A stretch of DNA of 64,000 bases from CBDDEC01 sp965198045 (GTDB taxonomy: Bacteria > Chloroflexota > Dehalococcoidia > UBA2979), in NCBI GenBank assembly GCA_965198045.1, contig CBDAOL010000012.1, positions 620,001 through 684,000 of the forward strand, in the 5' to 3' direction. A program made the translations under genes and the position numbers. Below the pieces are notes generated by a model, which saw only the letters and a list, made by a program, of their open reading frames with translations, was not told where the DNA came from and ran no database searches. The stretch's first letter is position 1. Each line of letters starts with the position of its first letter. This document shows positions 7,551 through 15,461 of this stretch, piece after piece.

Positions 7551-8402
7551 CTACGCCTCGTGACCCGCGAGGAACGCGCCGACGATGTCCAGGAACTCCA
7601 GCTCCATGTCGGCGAACGTGTTGTGCCCGCTCTTTTCGAGCGTGATCGATCGCGCGGCGTCGACGGCCATGTCCATGTCCTGCAGCATCTGGGCCGTGAA
7701 CGAGCCCTCTGGCTGGCCGGAACGGCCAGCGCGGATCAGTAGCGTCGGCCGTGTGATCGCTCGGAACTCATCCCAGAGGTCCGTCGGGCCCCAGTTGATC
7801 GAGACCCAGGGGTCGGACTTCAGCTGGATGCCCCCGTCGACCGCTCGCATGCGGGTCTCGGCGCTGAGCCGCAGCTGCTCTTCCGACGTGAACGGTGTGT
7901 TCTGGGTCCGCATCCACGCCTCGACGTCGTCGTGCACGATCTGCGAGGGCGAATCCGGGTCGTCGAAGAGTCCGATGATCTCGTCGCGGTCCCACTCCAT
8001 CGCGGGCGGCATGTCGTTGACGATCGCCGCCACGACGCGGTCCGGATGCCGCGAGGTGTAGGCGATCACGTTGTGTCCGCCCAGCGAGTGTCCGAGGAGG
8101 GCAACGCGGGGAACGCCCAGAGCGTCGATGAAGCCCTCGATGTCGGCGACATAATCGTCGGTACCGTAGCTGTGATCGGGGCTGTACTCGGAGTCGCCAT
8201 GGCCACGCTGATCGAGAGCAACGACGTGGTAGCTACCCGCGAAGTGCTCGGCCACGCGCACCCAGCTCGCGGCGGAGCCGCTCATGCCGTGCAGCAGGAC
8301 GAACGTTGGCGCGCCTTGGTGCGGCACGCCCCAATCGAGGTAGTGCAGGGCGAGCCCGTTGATCTCGATCGTCACGCTCTGGGCGGCGCTGGTCGTCGTC
8401 AT
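7551..8402 (-). CDS. Alpha/beta-fold hydrolase
   Basis: A 283-residue hydrolase of the epoxide hydrolase/haloperoxidase-like type. The oxyanion loop LLHGMSGSAASW is followed by DQRGHGDSEYS and the nucleophile elbow LLGHSLGGHN, with Ser as nucleophile. A late acidic residue and SGHNTF near residue 260 supply the rest of the triad. A lid region lies between about residues 130 and 215 (MEWDRDEIIGLFDDPDSP onward). It is probably cytoplasmic, as no signal peptide is seen. The start ATG has a GGAGG site 7 bp upstream. It is followed within 2 bp by an ATG that probably belongs to the MFS gene, so the two form an operon. The substrate cannot be inferred. Confidence 0.88.
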   Translation of the reverse strand: MTTTSAAQSVTIEINGLALHYLDWGVPHQGAPTFVLLHGMSGSAASWVRVAEHFAGSYHVVALDQRGHGDSEYSPDHSYGTDDYVADIEGFIDALGVPRVALLGHSLGGHNVIAYTSRHPDRVVAAIVNDMPPAMEWDRDEIIGLFDDPDSPSQIVHDDVEAWMRTQNTPFTSEEQLRLSAETRMRAVDGGIQLKSDPWVSINWGPTDLWDEFRAITRPTLLIRAGRSGQPEGSFTAQMLQDMDMAVDAARSITLEKSGHNTFADMELEFLDIVGAFLAGHEA

Positions 8403-8493
8403 CGCGGCCTCCGAGGGCGGAGTGTTACGTGCGCGTGAGGGTAGGGCGGACGATACCAGAACGCCACGTCAGCATCCGCCCAGGCGGGCGGCG

Positions 8494-8841
8494 CTACAGC
8501 TCGATGATCTGCCGGATCTCGTTGTGGCCGATCATGTAGCGGCCGCGCTTGCCCCACTCCACCGCCTCGTCCATCGAGTCGACCTCGACGATGTAGTAGC
8601 CGCCCACGAACTCGCCCGAGTTCGAGTAGGGGCCATCGATGACCTCCTGTTCGCCGCCGCGGCGTCCGCGCACCGTCTTCGCCTCGTCGGGCGGCGCCAG
8701 GAAGACGAGCGCAGTGCTCTGCTCGTCGCGCAGCGCCGTCGTGAACTCCTCATGGCGTTGCATCACGCGTTCACGCTCCGCCTCGTCGAGGTGATCCCAG
8801 CCGGCGTCCAAGAAGTGACGGAAGGTGATCATGAACCGCAT
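8494..8841 (-). CDS. YCII/DGPF-domain protein
   Basis: A 115-residue protein of the YCII-related family: MRFMITFRHF at the start, the central GEQEVIDGPYSNSGEFVGGYYIVEVDSMDEAVEWGKR, and MIGHNEIRQI at the end. The GPY(S)-E-V-GGYYIVEVDS core is the family signature. These small alpha-beta barrel proteins dimerise, and some accompany ECF sigma factors, but their reaction is mostly unknown. The start ATG at 8841 is chosen because upstream sequence in frame is shadow of the divergent methyltransferase region. No sigma factor is adjacent here. Confidence 0.85.
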   Translation of the reverse strand: MRFMITFRHFLDAGWDHLDEAERERVMQRHEEFTTALRDEQSTALVFLAPPDEAKTVRGRRGGEQEVIDGPYSNSGEFVGGYYIVEVDSMDEAVEWGKRGRYMIGHNEIRQIIEL

Positions 8842-8956
8842 GCGTGTGCTCCCTTCGCGACAGCGACGGACCCGACGGCAGCGTACGCCGTGTCCCGCGC
8901 GCCGCGCTAAGCTGCGGCAGCCCGACGATCTGTGGGCGGGGCGGGGTAGGGCAGAG

Positions 8957-9826
8957 ATGGCCATCGACGACTTCCCGACCGGGGCGCAGGAGCGCTGGCA
9001 CAACCTCGTCGTGGCGCGACGTGAGCAGATGGAGGCGCAGCTCGCTGCCATCGGCGGGCCGCCCGATGACTGGTGGGGCGGTCGGGCAGGATCCTTTGCA
9101 CGCGGCGTCGGCGACCCGCTGGGCCGAGTGCCGTTCGGCCTCAGCGCCATCCGCGATCGGCTCGGCCGCAGCGACACGCTGATCGACATCGGCGGCGGAG
9201 CCGGACGCTACTCGCTGCCACTGGCGAAGACGCTTGCGGGCGTGACGATCGTCGAGCCCTCTCCGGCCATGGCGAACTTCGCGGAGGCGGGCCGGGTCGA
9301 GCTCGCGCTGGACAATGTCCGCGTCCGCGAACGCGAGTGGCCGCCGCCGAGGCGGGGCTGGCCCGACCTCGAGCCGGCCACGGCCGTGCTCATCGCCAAC
9401 GTGCTTGGCCCCGACGAAGACCTCGAGCGCTGGATCGCGGCAGCCACGGCGCTCGCCAGCGACTGGCTGTTCATCGAGCATGGAACCGTCGCCGAGTACG
9501 GCGTGACGCGCGAGGTGATCGAGGCGATCCACGGCGAGCCACGGGTGCGCAGTCCCAACGTGTCGGACCTGCTGCCGGCGCTGCACGAGCTCGGCGTCTA
9601 CCCCGACGTGCAGATGGGCACGCGATCGTTCGGGCGCTCCTATGCCGACCTCGACGAGGCCACGCGCTCTCTCGCGGAGGCCGCGCTGACGCCGAGGGAC
9701 GATGCCACGCTGGCCAAGGTGCGCCGCATCGCACGCCGACGCCTCCGCCGGGACGACGATGGGCTGCTCCGAGAGCCGACGATGCAACGACCGCTGGCGT
9801 TCATGACCTGGCGCTTGCCGGACTGA
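8957..9826 (+). CDS. Class I SAM-dependent methyltransferase-like protein
   Basis: A 289-residue protein starting at the ATG 8957 (MAIDDFPTGAQERW). The longer frame upstream is basic and overlaps the divergent YCII gene. Motif I of the Rossmann fold is TLIDIGGGAGRYSLPLAK near residues 81-98, followed by the acidic VTIVEPS that holds the ribose of S-adenosylmethionine. The rest, with ATAVLIANVLGPDEDLERWI and SDWLFIEHGTV, fits the core fold. The C-terminal part is basic (RRIARRRLRRD). The substrate is not apparent, and no partner gene is linked. Confidence 0.8.
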   Translation: MAIDDFPTGAQERWHNLVVARREQMEAQLAAIGGPPDDWWGGRAGSFARGVGDPLGRVPFGLSAIRDRLGRSDTLIDIGGGAGRYSLPLAKTLAGVTIVEPSPAMANFAEAGRVELALDNVRVREREWPPPRRGWPDLEPATAVLIANVLGPDEDLERWIAAATALASDWLFIEHGTVAEYGVTREVIEAIHGEPRVRSPNVSDLLPALHELGVYPDVQMGTRSFGRSYADLDEATRSLAEAALTPRDDATLAKVRRIARRRLRRDDDGLLREPTMQRPLAFMTWRLPD

Positions 9827-9913
9827 GGCCACGTTCGCTCATCGGCGAGTCCAGCCGCTACCGTAGCCGCGGCAGTCGCGCCCTCGACGGGCGGCAGGAG
9901 TAAGGACGAGACC

Positions 9914-10384
9914 ATGGCGATCACGCTCGAAGCGGGCGACCGTGCGCCCGCGTTCACGCTGCAGGACCAGGACGGCAATCGTCACCGGCTCTCGGAGTAC
10001 CGAGGCCAGACCGTCGTCCTCTACTTCTATCCGCGTGACGAGACGCCGGGCTGCACCAAGCAAGCCTGCAACTTCCGCGACCACTACGGCGAGATCCAGC
10101 GCCAGGGCGCGATCGTCCTCGGCGTCTCGACGGACGACGCGGAGACGCACCGCAAGTTCCGTGCGCACCACGAGCTGCCATTCCCGCTGCTCGTGGACAC
10201 CGACGCCAAGGTCTCGACGAAGTACGGCGCGTGGGGCGAGAAGGTGCTCTATGGCCGCAAGAGCATCGGCATGACGCGCTCGACCTTCATCATCGGTCCG
10301 AACGGCAAGCTCGCGCGCGTCTGGAAGCGCGCCAAGGCGGCCGACAACGGCGAGGTCGTGCTGAAAGCGCTCATCGAAGCCTGA
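9914..10384 (+). CDS. bcp: Thioredoxin-dependent peroxiredoxin, BCP/PrxQ type
   Basis: A 156-residue cytoplasmic peroxiredoxin. The peroxidatic cysteine is C47 in YPRDETPGCTKQACNFRD, and C52 five residues on is the resolving cysteine typical of PrxQ/BCP enzymes. It reduces hydrogen peroxide and organic hydroperoxides using thioredoxin. The length is normal and all catalytic residues, including the upstream Pro and Thr, are present. A purine-rich site (AAGGA) precedes the ATG. It stands alone between a methyltransferase and a convergent zinc-ribbon gene, so it is probably expressed from its own promoter. Confidence 0.93.
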   Translation: MAITLEAGDRAPAFTLQDQDGNRHRLSEYRGQTVVLYFYPRDETPGCTKQACNFRDHYGEIQRQGAIVLGVSTDDAETHRKFRAHHELPFPLLVDTDAKVSTKYGAWGEKVLYGRKSIGMTRSTFIIGPNGKLARVWKRAKAADNGEVVLKALIEA

Positions 10385-10466
10385 TCAGGAGCCCGCAAGC
10401 ACCCTTCGAACAAGACATAACTCGTCTAACGACAGAGCGGCGACGCGGTAGTTGGCCCCAGTCGCA

Positions 10467-10703
10467 CTAAGCGGCGGGCTCGATCTTGTCGACGTGCCCG
10501 ACGACGACGCGACCCCCGCAGTGCGAGCACTGCAGCCCTCGAACGCTCTTCACCGCCGTCGCAGCCAGCTCGCCGACCTCGGGCTTCAGCAGGTGAACAT
10601 CGGACCGCCCATGGAGGGCGGGATGCGCCTCGAAGTCGCCCAGGTAGCGCGCGCACTGGAAACACCGCAACTCGCCTCGGTAGGTCAGAGTGTGCTCAGC
10701 CAT
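10467..10703 (-). CDS. Small zinc-ribbon protein
   Basis: A 78-residue protein with two CxxC knuckles, LRCFQCARYLGDFE near residue 14 and LQCSHCGGRVVVGHV near residue 58, as expected for a zinc ribbon. There is no enzymatic domain. A GAGAGG site lies 9 bp before the ATG. The gene converges on bcp, and upstream (10739-10774) lies a palindromic G/C-tract element resembling operators of CsoR-type metal sensors, so metal or thiol-stress control is possible but unproven. Confidence 0.7.
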   Translation of the reverse strand: MAEHTLTYRGELRCFQCARYLGDFEAHPALHGRSDVHLLKPEVGELAATAVKSVRGLQCSHCGGRVVVGHVDKIEPAA

Positions 10704-10738
10704 GGTCTTCAGCCTCTCAGCTGCGGGTCCTGTACGCC

Positions 10739-10774
10739 TAGGGGGGGTATGCGGATAATACCCGGTAGGGGTAT
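10739..10774. promoter_or_regulatory. Possible CsoR-like operator
   Basis: The palindrome ATACCC-GGTAG-GGGTAT occupies 10758-10774, next to a related TAGGGGGGGTAT at 10739-10750. Inverted TACCC/GGGTA blocks around a short spacer are typical of CsoR/RcnR-family operators. It lies upstream of the zinc-ribbon gene (start 10703). No CsoR gene is in the window, so this is a motif resemblance only. The rest of the 392-bp stretch from 10704 to 11095 holds no convincing gene. Confidence 0.35.
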
Positions 10775-11095
10775 CCAGCGCAAGCGCTTCGGGGAGCTCG
10801 TGGTCCGAAGGCGGGACCTAGCTCGGCGGTGGAAGCAAGATGGGGCACGCGCGGGATCGGTCAGGAGGGCCAAGGTCTGCGGGATCGTAGCTCCGCTGCG
10901 GAACTACGTTCGCGAGCCGGTTCGGCGGCGGCGCGACCGACCTCGAACGGGCGCGTGGCGACGACCCTGAGCCGATACGCAACCTCGAGGCCCAGGCCGC
11001 TGCGGCCGATCTGACCGGGGGAGCCGCCGGAGTGCGCCGACTCTACTTCGCACTATTCCTGTTATGTAGCGCAACCAGCGCACCGCCACCGACAT

Positions 11096-11950
11096 CTAAG
11101 ACCCCGCCGCGTCAGCGTCCCGTGTGGCGTCGAGGAGCGTCGGAGACGCCGAGGGGTGGCCGGCGGTGCGCCAGATGAAGGTGGCGCCGCCGGCGAGGAG
11201 CGCGATGGCGGCGAAGACGAAGACGGGTTCCGTGCCGATGGTGTCGTTGAGCACGCCGCCGACGAGCGATCCAATGAGGACGCCGGCGCCGAAGCCGGTC
11301 GATCCGAGACTCATCACCGTCGCCATGCCGAGCTGGCGGCCGATCGAGACCTGGACGGCGCGTTGCGCCACGCCCTGGATCGCGGCGCCGAGGCCCGCGC
11401 CGGCGACGAAGGCGAACCAGATCACGATGTAGGTCGTCGAGAACGCCACCGTTATGTAACCAGCGGCCATGAGCGTCACCCCGATGGCGACCATGACCCG
11501 CCGGTTGGCGCGGTCGGCGACGCGTCCGAAGACTGGCTGCAGCAACCCGCCCAGGATCTCCTGGCCGGCCAGCACGAAGCCGACCATCGTCGCCGTCGCC
11601 AAGATCTCGCGCTCGAGGTAGATCGCGAGGAACGAGAACGCCGCGCCGAACGCGATCGAGTGACCGATGGCGGCGCCGAAGAGTCCCTGGACCACGGGGT
11701 GTCCCAGCACGACCGACCACGGTGGCTGGGTCGGCGGCCCCGTGGCCTCCTCGGCGGCCGCCGCCGAGGCTGAAGCGCCGGCACGACGCACCCTCGGCGG
11801 AAGCAGCAGCGCGATCGTGATCAGCGAGGTGGTCATCAGCAGCGTCATCGAGATGAAGACGGCGTCGAAGCCCCACTGGTCACGCACGACGCCGGACACG
11901 ATCGGCCCGACGCCGAAGCCGAGGAAGTCGAAGACACCGAACGTGCCCAT
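11096..11950 (-). CDS. MFS transporter, C-terminal part (separated by an in-frame stop)
   Basis: A 284-residue stretch holding about eight membrane helices of an MFS drug/metabolite exporter. It continues directly in the same frame from the stop codon that ends the N-terminal part at 11951. The junction reads GEEGR-stop-MGTFGVFDFLGFGVGP, whereas intact relatives have a GEEGRxMG loop, so the two parts were one protein. The internal repeat of the MFS signature is seen in FGRVADRANRRVMV. Either the stop is an error or recent mutation, or translation restarts at the ATG 11950. Alone, this part would lack four N-terminal helices. Confidence 0.75.
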   Translation of the reverse strand: MGTFGVFDFLGFGVGPIVSGVVRDQWGFDAVFISMTLLMTTSLITIALLLPPRVRRAGASASAAAAEEATGPPTQPPWSVVLGHPVVQGLFGAAIGHSIAFGAAFSFLAIYLEREILATATMVGFVLAGQEILGGLLQPVFGRVADRANRRVMVAIGVTLMAAGYITVAFSTTYIVIWFAFVAGAGLGAAIQGVAQRAVQVSIGRQLGMATVMSLGSTGFGAGVLIGSLVGGVLNDTIGTEPVFVFAAIALLAGGATFIWRTAGHPSASPTLLDATRDADAAGS

Positions 11951-12337
11951 TCAGCGCCCCTCCTCGCCGGCCGGCGTGAGGTCGCCGATGTAGGCGCTGG
12001 CCAGCGAGAAGATCAGCGCGGAGCCGACACCGGTGAGGGCGCGGAACGCGATCACGGCGTAGATGTCCTCGACGAACAGCCAGCCCAGCGAGGCGACGAT
12101 GTAAGTGCCGGCGCCGGCGACGATGAATGGCTTGCGGCCATAGCGGTCGGCGATACGGCCAGCGAACGGACTGATGAAGATCTGCGTGATCGCGAACGCG
12201 GCGAAGGTCAACGCGACGAGCGGACCCGACGCCCCGAGCGCCTCGGCGTAGACCGGCAGAATGGGCGCCACCATGCCAATGCCCATCGAGGCGGCAAAGG
12301 TCGCCACGGCGAGCACGATGAACGGACGACTCAGCAT
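11951..12337 (-). CDS. MFS transporter, N-terminal part ending at a premature TGA
   Basis: A 128-residue N-terminal third of an MFS transporter with about four membrane helices (FIVLAVATFAASMGIGMVAP is helix 1). It has the loop signature FAGRIADRYGRKPFIVAG. The frame ends at TGA (11951-11953) exactly where the helix 4-5 loop GEEGR should continue. The start is placed at the ATG 12337. An earlier ATG at 12433 is in frame but adds unlikely polar residues. Together with 11096-11950 it makes a 12-helix transporter of unknown substrate. Confidence 0.75.
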   Translation of the reverse strand: MLSRPFIVLAVATFAASMGIGMVAPILPVYAEALGASGPLVALTFAAFAITQIFISPFAGRIADRYGRKPFIVAGAGTYIVASLGWLFVEDIYAVIAFRALTGVGSALIFSLASAYIGDLTPAGEEGR

Positions 12338-12431
12338 CAGCGTCGGTCTCTTCGAGGTATGCACGGCCCTCGGGGGCCGCTGTGAGGCGGTGATTCGGCG
12401 GGAGTCCGGGTCACAGTGCGACAAGCGCTCC

Positions 12432-12447
12432 ATGCTAAACTCAGCAT
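12432..12447. promoter_or_regulatory. Inverted repeat in the divergent region between MFS and S41 protease genes
   Basis: ATGCT-AAACTC-AGCAT forms a 5-bp-arm palindrome between the divergently transcribed transporter and ctpA-like genes. It could be an operator of a TetR- or MarR-type repressor of the transporter, since such genes often have operators at this place. No regulator gene is adjacent and the arms are short, so confidence is low. Confidence 0.25.
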
Positions 12448-12543
12448 ATCCGCTACCCCACCACCGAGACAGACTGGATCGCCGCCTCGCAACGGGACTG
12501 AAGACTCCGGGGCGGCAACCGCCGTGACCGTCGGGATCTCCCG

Positions 12544-13851
12544 ATGGGCACCGAGGACCAGCGACCGACCTCCGCGGCTGAAAGTGTGCGTATGAAGCCC
12601 GAGACCACGCGCAACGTACTTCTGGGCGTTACGGTCGCCGTGATCGGCGTGCTGCTGGTGCTCGTCGGCTTCCTGGCCAGGCTCGCGACCGAGCCGGAGC
12701 AGGCCGTCCTCCAGCAACCAGGCGCGAACGATCCAGGGATCGTCTCGAGCGCAGGCGATGGTGTCGGTCCCGATTTCATGCTCCTCGACGAAATCGTCGA
12801 CATCCTCGGAGAGGACTTCGTCGAGCCCGATCGCATCGACGAGGACTTCCTGCACTCCGGGGCCATCCGGGGCATCTTCGAAGCCCTCGACGACCCGCAT
12901 TCGACGTACATCTCGCCGGATGACTACGCCCTTTCGCGCGACGACTTCGAGGGGACGTTCCAGGGCATCGGCGCCACCGTGGCACAGCAGGACGACACCG
13001 TCGTGATCGTGCGACCGCTGCCCGATACCCCGGCCGAGGCCGCCGGGATCCTCGCTGGCGACGTGATTCTCGCCGTCGATGGCGACTCCGCGATCGGCTG
13101 GAGCGTGCAGCAGGCGGTGATCCGTATTCGCGGACCACAGGGCACGTCGGTCGAGCTCCTCGTGCGTCACTCCAACGGCGAGGAGGAGACGATCACGATC
13201 GTCCGTGACGAGATCCTCGTCAGCTCAGTGACCACGGTGCCGCCGGGCGGGATCCTTCAGGACCGCGATGGCGCGACGGTCTCCGACATCGGCTACATGT
13301 GGATCCGGCAGTTCACCCGTCAGACACCTCAGGAGGTGCAGGACGCTCTCGACGAGATCGACGACGGCAGCATCAGCGCGCTGATCATCGATGTGCGTTC
13401 GAACCCGGGAGGACTGCTCGACACGACCATCCAGGTGGCTGACATGTTCCTGGATGGGGGCAGCTCCATCCTGTTCCAGGTTGACCGCGAAGGGAACGAG
13501 ACGACCGCGACCTCCCGACCGGGTCAGGCCTCGCAGCTGCCGATCGTGATCCTGCAGGACCAGTTCTCAGCGTCCGGTTCCGAGCTGCTCGCCGCCGCGC
13601 TTCAGGAAAACGATCGCGCCGTCATCATCGGTACGACCTCCTTCGGCAAGGGCACAGTGAACCACGTTCGCGAGCTGTCCAACGGCGGCGCCGTCTTCGT
13701 GTCGATCGCTCGCTGGCTGACCCCCGACCGCAACCAGATCGAGGGCCTCGGCGTCGTCCCCGACATCGAGGTCGAGCTCACCCTCGAGGACATCGAGGAG
13801 CGACGCGACGTGGCCCTGCTGCGCGCGATCGACTACCTCCGCAACAGCTAA
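12544..13851 (+). CDS. ctpA: S41-family C-terminal processing peptidase
   Basis: A 435-residue protein with an N-terminal membrane anchor (about residues 24-46), so it works outside the cytoplasmic membrane. A PDZ domain follows (about 105-195; VRPLPDTPAEAAGILAGDVILAVDG), then the S41 protease domain. By comparison with tail-specific protease, the catalytic Ser is residue 344 in FSASGSELLA and the Lys is 369 in FGKG. These enzymes trim or degrade exported proteins from their C-termini. An alternative start is the ATG 12592 (MKPETTRN), directly before the anchor; neither has a strong ribosome-binding site. No PDZ or catalytic element is missing. Confidence 0.9.
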   Translation: MGTEDQRPTSAAESVRMKPETTRNVLLGVTVAVIGVLLVLVGFLARLATEPEQAVLQQPGANDPGIVSSAGDGVGPDFMLLDEIVDILGEDFVEPDRIDEDFLHSGAIRGIFEALDDPHSTYISPDDYALSRDDFEGTFQGIGATVAQQDDTVVIVRPLPDTPAEAAGILAGDVILAVDGDSAIGWSVQQAVIRIRGPQGTSVELLVRHSNGEEETITIVRDEILVSSVTTVPPGGILQDRDGATVSDIGYMWIRQFTRQTPQEVQDALDEIDDGSISALIIDVRSNPGGLLDTTIQVADMFLDGGSSILFQVDREGNETTATSRPGQASQLPIVILQDQFSASGSELLAAALQENDRAVIIGTTSFGKGTVNHVRELSNGGAVFVSIARWLTPDRNQIEGLGVVPDIEVELTLEDIEERRDVALLRAIDYLRNS

Positions 13852-14020
13852 CCGTCGACGCTGGCGGCGTCACGGACGCTGCTGGCGTCGCTCGGGGCGT
13901 GTTTCGCGCTCGGTCTTCTCCCGCATGCGTGTCAGGATCCCCTGCACTACCCTGAAGCCCGTGGAATCGCGCGTGTTCGCGTGGGCGCAAGCGACTTATG
14001 TAAAGGGAAAGGGCACGGCC

Positions 14021-14503
14021 GTGGCCAGGAAACGGCAGCCGCGCGAGGCCAAAGGGCGCACCGTCGCCGCGAATCGCCGTGCCCGCTACAACTACGAAAT
14101 CGTCCAGAGCTACGATGCGGGCATCGCCCTGCTCGGGTCCGAAGTGAAGTCGATACGCGAAGGCAGCGTCACCCTGGCTGAGGGTTACGCCGGATTTCGA
14201 GACGGCGAGCTGTGGCTGTATAATGTGCACATCGCCCAATACGGGCCCGCTCGCGACAACCACGAGCCGACGCGACCTCGCAAGCTCCTGCTCCGACGTC
14301 GAGAACTCGACCGACTGAGCCAGGCGCTCGACGAGCAGCCGAGGACCACCGTGGTTCCGCTGCGGATGTACCTTTACAACGGACTGGTCAAGATCGAGGT
14401 CGGGCTCGCCCGCGGCAAGCGTCAATACGACAAGCGGCAGGCGATTCGCAAGCGTGACGCGGAGCGCAGTATGCAGCGCGCCGTCCGTCACGCGATGCGG
14501 TAG
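14021..14503 (+). CDS. smpB: SsrA-binding protein SmpB
   Basis: A 160-residue basic RNA-binding protein that delivers tmRNA to stalled ribosomes. The OB-barrel core shows NRRARYNYEI, IALLGSEVKSIREGSVTLAEGYA and WLYNVHIAQYGPA. The C-terminal tail KRQYDKRQAIRKRDAERSMQR is the helix that sits in the empty mRNA channel. The GTG at 14021 is chosen because it is preceded by AAAGGG and gives the family's usual length; the open frame upstream is not conserved-looking. Its partner RNA ssrA begins 50 bp downstream on the same strand. Confidence 0.93.
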   Translation: MARKRQPREAKGRTVAANRRARYNYEIVQSYDAGIALLGSEVKSIREGSVTLAEGYAGFRDGELWLYNVHIAQYGPARDNHEPTRPRKLLLRRRELDRLSQALDEQPRTTVVPLRMYLYNGLVKIEVGLARGKRQYDKRQAIRKRDAERSMQRAVRHAMR

Positions 14504-14552
14504 CCGCGGTCTCGAAAGCAACCGGTTCGTTCGACCGTCACCGGTCACCCAT

Positions 14553-14914
14553 GGGGACGACAGGATTCGACAGGTGCGAGCGGACGCGGACTGCGAGCCG
14601 AGGACGTCACCAACCTCGTAAACCCGGTGGCAAAGCGTAATTGGCGAACGCAATCAACTCGCCCTCGCTGCCTAACTAGGTAGCGACGTGGACGTCGGTC
14701 GCCCCTCGACCGGCCGGCTGTCCGCGACGTATTGTCGAGGTGCCGCACGGCGTTGCGTCTCAGGGCGACGTGCGAAAGATTACTGAGACTGGCTGGCTTC
14801 GCTCTCGGTCGACGGGGGAGCGCCGGCGAGACTAATACCGGTCGACTACGCTCGTAGATGTTCGTCTTCCCGCGCACGCTGGACCGGGGGTTCGATTCCC
14901 CCGCGTCTCCACCA
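14553..14914 (+). ncRNA. ssrA: Transfer-messenger RNA (tmRNA)
   Basis: One-piece tmRNA. The 5' end GGGGACG pairs with CGTCTCC before the 3' ACCA (14911-14914), giving a 7-bp acceptor stem. GACAGGATTCGACA near 14560 and the T-arm GGTTCGATTCCCCC near 14889 are the classic tmRNA ends. The tag frame starts with GGC at 14643 and ends with TAA at 14673-14675, giving GERNQLALAA, whose hydrophobic ALAA end is a protease degron. The terminator at 14923-14969 follows directly. Adjacency to smpB supports the call. Confidence 0.96.
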
Positions 14915-14922
14915 CAACTTCA

Positions 14923-14969
14923 CGCGCCCACCTCCGGGACCGCAGCTGCGGCTCGAGGTGGGCGCGTTT
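14923..14969 (+). terminator. Rho-independent terminator after ssrA
   Basis: A 12-bp perfect stem, CGCGCCCACCTC at 14923-14934 with GAGGTGGGCGCG at 14955-14966, followed by TTT. The loop contains its own small hairpin (CCGCAGCTGCGG). It lies 8 bp beyond the tmRNA CCA end. Confidence 0.85.
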
Positions 14970-15027
14970 GCATGTGCTCCGAAGGCCTGACAGTGTCGGA
15001 TCACCATCACCGACCGAGGAGGCACCC

Positions 15028-15345
15028 GTGCTCATGACCAGCTCCGACAACGTCCCCGGCCGCGAGATTGGCGAGACGATCGGTCTCGTCACGGCGAACG
15101 CCGTGCGGGCGAGGCACATCGGTCGCGACATCCTCGCCGGCTTCAAGAACATCGTGGGCGGCGAAATCGGCGCCTACACTCAGTTGCTCCGCGAGTCGCG
15201 GGCCCAGGCGCTCGAGGAACTCACCGCCGAGGCCGAGGCGCAGGGGGCTGACGCCATCGTTGGCCTGCGCATGGCGACCTCGACGGTCGCCAGCGGCGCT
15301 GCCGAGATCCTCGTATACGGCACGGCCGTGCGCCTGGCCTCGTAG
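15028..15345 (+). CDS. YbjQ-family (DUF74) heavy-metal-binding-domain protein
   Basis: A 105-residue protein of the UPF0145/YbjQ family: PGREIGETIGLVTANAVRARHIGRDILAGFKNIVGGEIGAYTQLL followed by ALEELTAEAEAQGADAIVGLRMATS. The fold forms pentameric rings; the biological role is unknown. The GTG at 15028 is preferred because GAGGAGG lies 5 bp upstream (15016-15022). The ATG at 15034 would be 11 bp away. It is flanked by terminators on both sides, so it is probably a single-gene transcript. Confidence 0.9.
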   Translation: MLMTSSDNVPGREIGETIGLVTANAVRARHIGRDILAGFKNIVGGEIGAYTQLLRESRAQALEELTAEAEAQGADAIVGLRMATSTVASGAAEILVYGTAVRLAS

Positions 15346-15376
15346 CCTTCTCGAGCGCCCGCAACGCTAAGTACGC

Positions 15377-15408
15377 AACGAGCCCACCCCGATCGGGGTG
15401 GGCTCGTT
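15377..15408. terminator. Bidirectional rho-independent terminator
   Basis: A perfect 14-bp stem, AACGAGCCCACCCC and its complement, around a GATC loop, ending in TTGT. It lies 32 bp after the YbjQ-family gene. It also faces the end of the minus-strand secreted-protein gene (15462-16000), so it can serve both. Confidence 0.85.
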
Positions 15409-15461
15409 GTCGCGCCGATGACTGCCGTGAAGCAGTGCCACTCGCCGCCCAGGCCCTTGCC

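Noticed and set aside
10893..11096. Start-less plus-strand frame with coding-like bias (DLERARGDDPEPIRN)
   Set aside because: No start codon, no ribosome-binding site and it runs antisense into the MFS gene; at best a remnant.
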